Source: JACCVL01 sp963695375 (GTDB lineage: Bacteria > Actinomycetota > Actinomycetes > Propionibacteriales > Nocardioidaceae). From it: a stretch of DNA of 64,000 nucleotides. Below are positions 27,863-35,033 of this stretch, piece by piece. Within the stretch, counting starts at the first letter, position 1; each line of letters starts with the position of its first letter. The stretch lies in the NCBI GenBank assembly GCA_963695375.1, contig OY968767.1, forward strand, positions 2,356,001 to 2,420,000. Direction: 5' to 3'. A program made the translations under genes and the position numbers. The notes below the pieces were generated by a model. The model was given only the letters and a program-made list of their open reading frames with translations, did no database searches and was not told the DNA's origin.

Positions 27863-28680
27863 CGCTTCTCCTCCGCTCGGTCGTCGTACTCCTCGCCGAC
27901 GGCCACGTCCCCCACGTCGCTGCCGGTCCACCGCACGTGCAGCTCGCCGAGCGGGCTGACCTGGTCGAAGGCCACCTGGCCGTCCCGGAACAGCTCCAGC
28001 AGGGCGAGGAAGCGACCGACCGTGGTCAACGTGTCCGGCGCGTCGGCGACGAGACTACGGAAGGTGGCTCGCCGCAGCCGGCGCAGCCTGCTGACGACCA
28101 CCGCAGCCTGCTCCCGGACGCTGACCTGCGGGGCGTGCAGGTGGCTCAGCGAGATCACCGGCTGCGCCTTGGGCGCCAGCGCACCGGCGGCCAGGCGGGC
28201 GAAGTCGTCCAGTCCGAGGCGGAGCACCACCTCGGGCAGCAGCCGCGCGAACCGCTCGTCCAGGCCCGCCATCCGCGGGTGTCGGCGGGACTCCGCCTGA
28301 AGCCGCTCGTCGAACAGCGCCGCCACCCGCTTGAACGCGCGGTACTGCAGCAGCCGCGCGAACAGCAGGTCCCTGGCCTCCAGCAGCGCCAGGTCCTCCT
28401 CGTCCTCGAGATCGGCCTGCGGCAGCAGGCGTGCGGTCTTGAGGTCGAGCAGGGTGGCCGCCACCACGAGGAATTGAGTGGTCCGCTCCAGGTCGGGGCC
28501 GAGCTCCTTGACGTGCGCGATGAACTCGTCGGTGACCTGGGACAGCGCGATCTCGGTGATGTCCAGCTGGTGGCCGGCGATCAGACCGAGCAGCAGGTCG
28601 AACGGCCCCTCGAAGTTGGCCAGGTGCACCGAGAAGTCGGTGTCGGTCCTCGCCTCCCGCTCGTCGGCGACTGCCGTCAC
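27859..28680 (-). CDS. scpA: Segregation and condensation protein A
   Basis: Kleisin subunit of the SMC condensin, 273 residues. N-terminal block VHLANFEGPFDLLLGLI and ATLLDLKTARLLP bind SMC; the C-terminal winged helix is TTVGRFLALLELFRDGQVAFDQ. The GTG at 28680 overlaps the stop of the RHH-like gene (GTGA). The order ParA, RHH-like, ScpA, ScpB suggests co-expression of chromosome-organisation factors. Confidence 0.96.
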   Translation of the reverse strand: MTAVADEREARTDTDFSVHLANFEGPFDLLLGLIAGHQLDITEIALSQVTDEFIAHVKELGPDLERTTQFLVVAATLLDLKTARLLPQADLEDEEDLALLEARDLLFARLLQYRAFKRVAALFDERLQAESRRHPRMAGLDERFARLLPEVVLRLGLDDFARLAAGALAPKAQPVISLSHLHAPQVSVREQAAVVVSRLRRLRRATFRSLVADAPDTLTTVGRFLALLELFRDGQVAFDQVSPLGELHVRWTGSDVGDVAVGEEYDDRAEEKR

Positions 28681-29120
28681 GAGGCGGCCAGCCGGCGGGC
28701 GATCACGCTGTCCCCGCCGTGGTCGTCCAGGTCGGCCAGCACGATCGCGATCGCCTCCCGGACCAGGCGGCCGCGGTCGACCGCCACTCCGAGATCGCGC
28801 CGAAGCGTGAGTCGGGCGGACTCCAGGTCGAACAGCTCGTCCGCGGTGACGTACACGGTCATCTTCTCGTCGTGCCGGACCCGGCCGCTGCTGCGCCGCC
28901 CCTCCCGCTCGGCTGCTGCGTGGTCCGCACCGGCGTCGGGGTCGGTTTCAGCGCCGGTTTCGGCTCCGGTCTCGGCTGCGGTCTCGACTCCCGCGTCGTC
29001 GGCGACCACCCGCATCTGCGGGACCTGATCCGCGGACTCCTCGGACTCTGCGGGCTGCTCGCCGTCCCGGGTCGGACGGAACAGCTCGTCCGCCCCCGGC
29101 AGCCTCACCCGGCGTGACAC
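28677..29120 (-). CDS. Putative ribbon-helix-helix partner of ParA
   Basis: Protein of 147 residues. The first 85 are acidic, with a repeated ETGAETGAETDPDAGAD stretch, likely disordered. The C-terminal 60 (MTVYVTADELFDLESARL, RGRLVREAIAIVLADL) look like a ribbon-helix-helix or CopG-like DNA-binding unit: one beta-strand then two helices. The GTG at 29120 has AAGGAGGTG 8 nt upstream and overlaps parA by 16 nt; the GTG at 29108 would give a GTGA overlap instead. Placement suggests it acts as a ParB/ParG-like partner; this is inference. Confidence 0.75.
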   Translation of the reverse strand: MSRRVRLPGADELFRPTRDGEQPAESEESADQVPQMRVVADDAGVETAAETGAETGAETDPDAGADHAAAEREGRRSSGRVRHDEKMTVYVTADELFDLESARLTLRRDLGVAVDRGRLVREAIAIVLADLDDHGGDSVIARRLAAS

Positions 29121-29962
29121 CGGACGAGCACCTCCTTGGCGAGCTGGCGGTAGGCCTCGGCGCCGGCCGATCCCGGCGCGTAGGAGGTGATCGGCTCACC
29201 GGCGACGGTGGAGTCGGAGAACTTCACCGTGCGCCGGATGACGGTGTGGAAGACCGCGTCACCCCAGCCGTCGACGAGCGTCTTCAGCACCTCGCGGCCG
29301 TGCAGGGTGCGGCCGTCGAACATGGTGCCGAGCAGGCCGTCGACCCGCAGCCTCGGGTTGAGTCGCTCGGTGACCTTGTCGATGGTCTCGGTCAGCAGCG
29401 CGACGCCGCGCAGGGCGAAGTACTCACACTCCAGCGGGATCACCACCCCGTCCGCAGCGGTGAGCGCGTTGATGGTGAGCAGCCCGAGCGACGGCTGGCA
29501 GTCGATCAGGACGATGTCGTAGTCGGCGAGTGCCGGCTGCAGCGCGCGGGCGAGCGCCTGCTCGCGGGCCACCTCCCCCACCAGCTGCACCTCGGCCGCG
29601 GACAGGTCGATGTTGGACGGGAGCATGTCCATACCGTCGACGTTGGTCTTGCAGACCACGTCCGCCCAGCCCACGTGCCGGTCCATCAGCAGGTTGTAGA
29701 CGGTCAGGTCGACCGCGTTCGGGTTCAAGCCCAGCCCGACCGAGAGCGACCCCTGCGGGTCGAAGTCGACCAGCAGCACCCGCCGGCCGAGCTCGGCCAG
29801 CGCGGCACCGAGGCTGATCGTCGTCGTGGTCTTGCCGACCCCACCCTTCTGGTTGCACATCGCGATCACCCGGGCCGGCCCGTGCTGCTCCAGCGGTGCG
29901 GGGGTGGGCAGGTCGGGGAGGGGGCGTCCGGTGGGCCCGAGCTCGAGAAGTGCGTCCATCAT
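29105..29962 (-). CDS. parA: ParA/Soj family ATPase
   Basis: Deviant-Walker ATPase of 285 residues. P-loop KGGVGKTTTTISLGA, switch DFDPQGSLSVGLG and DCQPSLGLLTINAL are intact. This is the Rv1708-like paralogue that precedes scpA, not the origin-proximal ParA of a parABS pair; no ParB gene is present. The ATG at 29962 has GGAGG 5 nt upstream and is preferred to the ATG at 29983, which has no site. It is the first gene of the scpA-der operon. Confidence 0.93.
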   Translation of the reverse strand: MMDALLELGPTGRPLPDLPTPAPLEQHGPARVIAMCNQKGGVGKTTTTISLGAALAELGRRVLLVDFDPQGSLSVGLGLNPNAVDLTVYNLLMDRHVGWADVVCKTNVDGMDMLPSNIDLSAAEVQLVGEVAREQALARALQPALADYDIVLIDCQPSLGLLTINALTAADGVVIPLECEYFALRGVALLTETIDKVTERLNPRLRVDGLLGTMFDGRTLHGREVLKTLVDGWGDAVFHTVIRRTVKFSDSTVAGEPITSYAPGSAGAEAYRQLAKEVLVRCHAG

Positions 29963-30074
29963 GCTCGCCTCCGCAGGTGACATGTCGACATTGCGCCGAC
30001 GGTCCGAACGCTAGCCCGCTGGGTGCCGCAGGCCCGGCCGACACACCGACACCGCCCCGGCCGTGGGGTGCGCG

Positions 30075-30096
30075 TTTCACGCGGTACCCCGCGAAA
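30075..30096. repeat. Imperfect 22-bp palindrome (GGTACC centre)
   Basis: Palindrome beginning TTTCACGCGG and ending CCGCGAAA, with a GGTACC centre. It is 62 nt from a second copy at 30137-30158 and shares 20 of its 22 bases. It may be a regulator site or a dispersed palindromic element. Confidence 0.55.
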
Positions 30097-30136
30097 TGCG
30101 CACTGTCCGAGAGTTGTAAGCCTCGCGAGTGGCGAC

Positions 30137-30158
30137 TTTCACGGGGTACCCCGTGAAA
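30137..30158. repeat. Perfect 22-bp palindrome downstream of the molybdenum operon
   Basis: Perfect palindrome with half-site TTTCACGGGGT. As RNA it can form a 9-bp stem with a GTAC loop, 17 nt after the stop of the MoeA-binding-protein fusion gene, so it may end the molybdenum operon; as DNA it could bind a dimer and control parA downstream. The paired copy at 30075-30096 favours a site or a repeat element. Confidence 0.6.
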
Positions 30159-30175
30159 ACCACAGCCCGGCGCCG

Positions 30176-32089
30176 TCAGCGGAGGCGGCGGCCCGTCTCC
30201 GCGGTGGAGTACCCCCCCAGCGCCTCGACCTGCTCCAGGAACGCCTTGTCCGCCAGCAGATCGAGCACCGCGTCGAGCACCCCGCTGTCCAGCACCGCCC
30301 GGGTCGTCACCAGGTCGTATGGCTCCCGGGTGACCGGCACGAAGTCCAGCCCGTACGCCCGCGCGGCCGCCAGGATCGCCAGGCCGCAGTCGGCCCGGTC
30401 GCCCGCCACTGCCGCGGCCACTCCCAGGTGGGTGTGCTCCTCACGGCCATAGCCGGTCACCCGGTCCGGGTCGATCCCGGCCCGGCTCAGCTCGTGATCC
30501 AGCAGCACCCGGGTCCCGGCCCCGCGCTGCCGGTTGACGTACCGCGCGCGGACCAGGTCACCGACGCCGGTCAGCTCGAGCGGGTTCCCCGGCGCGACGA
30601 CCAGCCCCTGCTCGCGGTGCACCAGCCGGATCACGACCGCATCGTGATCGGCCAGCACCTGGTCCACGTACGGGAGGGTGTACTCCCCGGTGGCGGGGTC
30701 CAGCAGGTGGGAGCCGGCCACGTGGCACAGGCCGTCGCGCAGCGCCACCAGACCGCCGAGCGAGCCCACGTTGGACGACGCGAGGGTCAGCCCCGGGTCG
30801 GCCTGCCGGAGCGCGGACGCGGCCAGGTCCAGCACCAGGTCGTGCGACCCGATCGCCACCACGGTGCGGGCCACCTCGTCCAGGCCGCGCAGCAGCTCGA
30901 CCTCCACCTCCGCACCGGCGTGCAGCCCCTCCAGCCCGGTCGGGACGACCAGCAGGCCGTCCGCCCGCACCAGGGAGGTGAGCACGCCGGCGCCGCGCGG
31001 CAGCGGAGTCGCCACCAGCCGGCCGGCCACGTCGCCGAGTCGGACCCGGATCCAGTCGTCGCTGCCCATGGTCGAGGCGAGCTTGCGGGCCAGCCGCGCC
31101 GACGCGGTCACCCGGCGCCGCGGCGCCGTGCCCTCCAGCCCGGCGAGCAGCGGCAGTGCGAACATGTCGAAGGTCAGCGCCGCCGACACCGGGAAGCCGG
31201 GCGCGCCGATCACCGGGGTCTGGTCCACCACGCCCAGCACGACCGGGTGCCCCGGCCGCACCGCCACCCCGTGCACCACCAGCCGGCCGGTCCCCTCCAC
31301 CACGCGGGCGGTGTAGTCGTCGCGGCCGGCGCTCGAGCCCGCGACCACCACCACCAGGTCGGCCGCGGCGGCCGCCGCACGCAGGGCGACCGCGATCTCG
31401 CCGGGGTCGTCGGGGACGATGGGCAGCACCTGCGCCTCCGCCCCCGCCTCCCGCGCCTGAGCGGCGAGCATCATCGAGTTGGTGTCGGGGATCTCCCCCG
31501 GCTGCACCGGCGCACCCACCGGGCGGATCTCGTCACCGCTCGGCAGCACCGCCACCCGGGCCGGCCGGTGCACGCGCACACGGGTCGCGCCGGCCGCCGC
31601 CGCGGCGGCGATGTCGAAGGGCCGCAACCGATGCCCCGCCGGGAGCAGCAGCTCGGTGGCGGCCACATCCTCGCCGATCGTGCGCACGTGCCGGTATGGC
31701 GGCACCGCCGCCCGCAACTCCGCACCATCAGCGGTGCGGTGCACGTGCTCACGCATCACCACCGCGTCGCGGGTCGCCGGCATCGGGTCGCCGGTGTCGA
31801 CCTCCTCGAACGCGTCGGGTCCGAGCAGCACCGGGGTGCTCTCGCTGGCGCCGACCGTCTGGCCCGCCGTCACCGCGATGCCGTCCATCGCCGCGGCGTC
31901 GTACGCCGGCGACGACCGGCTGGCCCACACCGGCTCGGCGGTGACCCGGCCGACCGCCTCGGCGACCGGCAGCCAGACCGCCGGCACCCGCTCGGGGCAG
32001 CCGGTCTCCTGCTGGGCCTGCCGCCAGGCGGCGAGGGCGCGCTCGACCGGGATGTCGCGCAGGAACGGACTGGACGGCGGAGCGCTCAC
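30176..32089 (-). CDS. MoeA-like molybdopterin biosynthesis protein fused to a periplasmic-binding-like domain
   Basis: Protein of 637 residues. The first 410 are MoeA-like: PAYDAAAMDGIAV, DTGDPMP, VLPSGDEIRPVG, SSAGRDDYTARVV and PGFPVSAALTF. Residues from about 420 form a type II periplasmic-binding-protein-like domain (VAIGSHDLVLDLAA, LASSNVGSLGGLVAL, GREEHTHLGVAAAVAGDRAD), which may sense molybdate, tungstate or the pterin. No signal peptide, so it is cytoplasmic. The GTG at 32089 overlaps the stop of moeA (GTGA). MoeA inserts the metal into adenylylated molybdopterin; this copy may set metal choice, which is inference. Confidence 0.9.
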   Translation of the reverse strand: MSAPPSSPFLRDIPVERALAAWRQAQQETGCPERVPAVWLPVAEAVGRVTAEPVWASRSSPAYDAAAMDGIAVTAGQTVGASESTPVLLGPDAFEEVDTGDPMPATRDAVVMREHVHRTADGAELRAAVPPYRHVRTIGEDVAATELLLPAGHRLRPFDIAAAAAAGATRVRVHRPARVAVLPSGDEIRPVGAPVQPGEIPDTNSMMLAAQAREAGAEAQVLPIVPDDPGEIAVALRAAAAAADLVVVVAGSSAGRDDYTARVVEGTGRLVVHGVAVRPGHPVVLGVVDQTPVIGAPGFPVSAALTFDMFALPLLAGLEGTAPRRRVTASARLARKLASTMGSDDWIRVRLGDVAGRLVATPLPRGAGVLTSLVRADGLLVVPTGLEGLHAGAEVEVELLRGLDEVARTVVAIGSHDLVLDLAASALRQADPGLTLASSNVGSLGGLVALRDGLCHVAGSHLLDPATGEYTLPYVDQVLADHDAVVIRLVHREQGLVVAPGNPLELTGVGDLVRARYVNRQRGAGTRVLLDHELSRAGIDPDRVTGYGREEHTHLGVAAAVAGDRADCGLAILAAARAYGLDFVPVTREPYDLVTTRAVLDSGVLDAVLDLLADKAFLEQVEALGGYSTAETGRRLR

Positions 32090-33324
32090 CGGTACAGCGT
32101 GACATCGACGTCGACGCCCCCGTCGAGCCCGGTCGAGTCCTCGGGGATCTGCAGGTAGCCGTCGGCCGAGGTCAGGACGGACAGCAGCGCGGAGGCGCCG
32201 AGCACCGGGACCGCGACCCGGTCGGAACCGTCCCCCTCCAACCGGACCTGCACCACGTCGCGCCGGCCCGCCTGCGACGCCAGCTGGCGGTCCAGCCGGG
32301 CCCGGACCACCGGCTCGGTCGGTGGCCGGGTGCACCCGCCCACCCGGCGGACCAGCGGGACGCCGACCAGCCGGAACACCACCAGGGCGGACAGCGGGTT
32401 GCCGGGCAACCCGAGGACGGGCACGTCGCCACAGCGGGCGAGCAGGGTCGGCTTGCCCGGCCGCAGCGCGATCCCGTGGCAGACGATGCCCGGCGGTCCG
32501 AGCCGCTGCACCGCCGCCGCGGTCTCGTCCCGGGCGCCGACCGACGACCCGGCCGACACCACTACCACGTCGCAGTCGGCCACCGCCTGCCGCAGCGCCC
32601 GCTCCAGCGCGGCCCCGTCGTCCGGGACGATCCCGTACGAGCGGGGTGCCCCACCCGCCTCGGTCACCAACCCCGCCAGCGCCGGCGCGGTGGCGTCACG
32701 CACCTGCCCGACCGCCAAGTCGGCCGCGTCGGCCGGGACCACCTCGTCGCCGGTCGAGAGCAGTCCGACGACCGGTCGCTCGTGCACCGGGACCGCGGTG
32801 ACCCCGGCCGCGGCGAGCATCCCCACGTCGGTGGCCCGCAACGGCCGCCCGGCCGGGACCAGCAGCGCACCCACCTGCACGTCCTCGTCGGCACGCACCA
32901 CCCCGTCTCCGGGCGCGACCGGCCGCACCACCTCCACCGTTCCCGGCATCGTCTGCGCGGTGTGCTCGACCATCACCACCGCGTCCGCGCCCTCGGGGAG
33001 CGGTCCACCGGTCGGCATGGCCGCCGCTCCGCCGGCGCGCAGCACCACCTCCGGCGCCCTGCCCATCGCGACCGCGCCGAGCACGTCGAGATAGGCGGGC
33101 AGCCCCTCGGAGGCCCCGTAGGTGTCCCGGGCCCGGACGGCGAAGCCGTCCACCGTCGACCGGGCAAAGCCCGGCAGCGGGTGCGGCGCGCGGACGTCGG
33201 ACTCCGGCACCCGCCCGACCGCCTCGTCCAGCCCGACCGCGGTCACTGCCGTCGTCCGCTCGACCGGCAGCGCGGCCAGCGCCTGGGCAACCGTCCAGGT
33301 GCGGAAGAACTCGCGGCCCGCCAT
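32086..33324 (-). CDS. moeA: Molybdopterin molybdenumtransferase MoeA
   Basis: Protein of 412 residues of normal MoeA length. Blocks: LPGFARSTVDGFAVRA, AAMPTGGPLPEGADAVVMVE, LLSTGDEVV, SAGSSVGARDETA, GLPGNPLSALVVF. Domain IV at the C-terminus is complete. It inserts Mo or W into molybdopterin-AMP. The ATG at 33324 is 9 nt after the stop of the formate dehydrogenase beta gene. A second MoeA with an extra domain follows immediately. Confidence 0.95.
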   Translation of the reverse strand: MAGREFFRTWTVAQALAALPVERTTAVTAVGLDEAVGRVPESDVRAPHPLPGFARSTVDGFAVRARDTYGASEGLPAYLDVLGAVAMGRAPEVVLRAGGAAAMPTGGPLPEGADAVVMVEHTAQTMPGTVEVVRPVAPGDGVVRADEDVQVGALLVPAGRPLRATDVGMLAAAGVTAVPVHERPVVGLLSTGDEVVPADAADLAVGQVRDATAPALAGLVTEAGGAPRSYGIVPDDGAALERALRQAVADCDVVVVSAGSSVGARDETAAAVQRLGPPGIVCHGIALRPGKPTLLARCGDVPVLGLPGNPLSALVVFRLVGVPLVRRVGGCTRPPTEPVVRARLDRQLASQAGRRDVVQVRLEGDGSDRVAVPVLGASALLSVLTSADGYLQIPEDSTGLDGGVDVDVTLYR

Positions 33325-33332
33325 GGGCCTGG

Positions 33333-35033
33333 TCAGTCCTTGGGGTGCGGCCGCGCGGCCGCGCCGCCGCGCTGCAGTCCGAGCACGCTCACGACCGGAC
33401 CGAGTGCCACCTGTCCCAGGCCGCAGATGGAGCTCAGCCGCACCGTGCGCTCGAGGTCGAGCAGTTTGTCCTCGGCGGTGTCGTCCAGACCGGGGCCGGC
33501 CAGCGCGGTGGTGAGCATCTCGTGCGCCTTGTGCGACCCGACCCGACACGGCACGCACTTGCCGCACGACTCGTTGCGGAAGAATCGCAGCACGTTGGTG
33601 GCGGCCGCCAGCAGGTCGGTGCCCTCGGCGAGCACGACCAGCGCCCCGGAGCCGAGCATCGACCCGGCCTCGGCCACGGTGTCGAAGTCCAGCTGCACGT
33701 CCAGGCTGTCCGGTCCGAGGAAGTTCGACGAGGCACCGCCGGGCTGCACCGCGGCCAGGGCGGCACCGCCGGCGACCCCACCGGCCCCGTCCAACAGCTC
33801 GCGAGCCGTCGTGCCCATCGGGACGCAGTAGACACCGGGCTCGGCGACGTCGCCGGACACGGCGAAGAACTTCAGCCCGACCGAGTCGCCCGCGCCCTGG
33901 TCCCGCCACCACTGCGCACCCCGCTCGACGATGACCGGCACATCGGCGAAGGTCTCCACCGAGTTCATCAGCGTCGGCTTGCCCCACAGGCCGTAGACGC
34001 CGGGGAACGGGGGCTTGTTGCGCGGCTCCCCGCGATGCCCCTCCATGCACTCGATCAGCGCGGACTCCTCGCCGAGGATGTAGCCGCCGGGCGAGATGAA
34101 CACGTCGAGCTGCAGCCGCCGCCCGGTGCCGAGGACGTCCGGCCCCAGCAGGCCCAGCGCCCGCAGTGCGTCGATCTCTTCGCGCAGCACGTCTGCCTCG
34201 GGGCCGTACTCGTGCCGGATGAAGACGTAGCCCTCCTCGGCGCCCACCACCAGCATGCCGAGCAGCAGGCCCTCGAGCACGAGGTGTGGCTGGTCGTACA
34301 TGATCTGCCGGTCCTTGAAGGTGCCCGGCTCCGACTCGTCGGCGTTGCAGATCGCGTACTTCGGACGCACCTCCTGCGCCGCGACCAGCTCCCACTTCTT
34401 GCCGGTCGGGAAGCCGGCACCACCCATGCCACGCAACCCCGAGTCCTGCAGCGTGGTCACGATCTGGTCGGCGGTGAGGTCACCGGCCAGCAGGGCGCGC
34501 AACAGCCGGTAGCGCTCCGCGCCGGGCTCGTACGGGTCGTTGGGCCACGGCTTCGGCCGAGCACTGGCCGGTGCGTCCGGTGCGTCCTCCTCCGCGCTGC
34601 GGGTCCGGGCCCGGGCGACGAGCTCGACGACGTCGTCGACGTGTCCCGGCACGTCGTTGACCGCCACCGCCGGTGCGGTGTCGCAGCGGCCCAGGCAGGA
34701 CACCTCGACCAGCTCCACGTCGGTCTGGTCGCCGTAGTCGCGCCGCAGCTCGGCGATCCGGCCCTCACCGCCGCGCAGCCAGCAGGACAGGTCGTGACAC
34801 ACGTGCAGCGCCACCTGGGCGGGTGGGCTGGTCCGGTAGTGCGGATAGAACGAGACCAGCCCCTCGATCTCGTACAGCGGGCGGCGGGTGTCCTGCGACA
34901 GCGACACCAGGTCCTCGCGGGGCAGCCAGCCGAGGCGCTCCTGGATCGCGTTCAGGGCCGGGATCAGGCTGGGTCCGGGGAACTTGCCCGCGCGCGCCTC
35001 CACGCCGGGGACCACCCGCCGGTCGTCGGTCAC
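33333..35033 (-). CDS. NAD-dependent formate dehydrogenase, fused gamma-beta (NuoE-NuoF-like) subunit
   Basis: Diaphorase of 566 residues. Residues 1-150 are a thioredoxin-like [2Fe-2S] domain (C79, C84, C113, C117), equal to FdsG/NuoE. From about 165 it is FdsB/NuoF-like: LRGMGGAGFPTGKKWE (FMN and NAD site), CNADESEPGTFKDR, the SLBB region, and a [4Fe-4S] motif ESCGKCVPCRVG plus SSICGLGQ. It passes electrons from the alpha subunit to NAD. The GTG at 35033 overlaps the alpha subunit stop (GTGA). It could also serve the adjacent aldehyde oxidoreductase. Confidence 0.93.
   Translation of the reverse strand: MTDDRRVVPGVEARAGKFPGPSLIPALNAIQERLGWLPREDLVSLSQDTRRPLYEIEGLVSFYPHYRTSPPAQVALHVCHDLSCWLRGGEGRIAELRRDYGDQTDVELVEVSCLGRCDTAPAVAVNDVPGHVDDVVELVARARTRSAEEDAPDAPASARPKPWPNDPYEPGAERYRLLRALLAGDLTADQIVTTLQDSGLRGMGGAGFPTGKKWELVAAQEVRPKYAICNADESEPGTFKDRQIMYDQPHLVLEGLLLGMLVVGAEEGYVFIRHEYGPEADVLREEIDALRALGLLGPDVLGTGRRLQLDVFISPGGYILGEESALIECMEGHRGEPRNKPPFPGVYGLWGKPTLMNSVETFADVPVIVERGAQWWRDQGAGDSVGLKFFAVSGDVAEPGVYCVPMGTTARELLDGAGGVAGGAALAAVQPGGASSNFLGPDSLDVQLDFDTVAEAGSMLGSGALVVLAEGTDLLAAATNVLRFFRNESCGKCVPCRVGSHKAHEMLTTALAGPGLDDTAEDKLLDLERTVRLSSICGLGQVALGPVVSVLGLQRGGAAARPHPKD

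Noticed and set aside
30023..32158. 711-codon open frame on the plus strand
   Set aside because: Antisense of the MoeA-PBP gene, same shadow composition.
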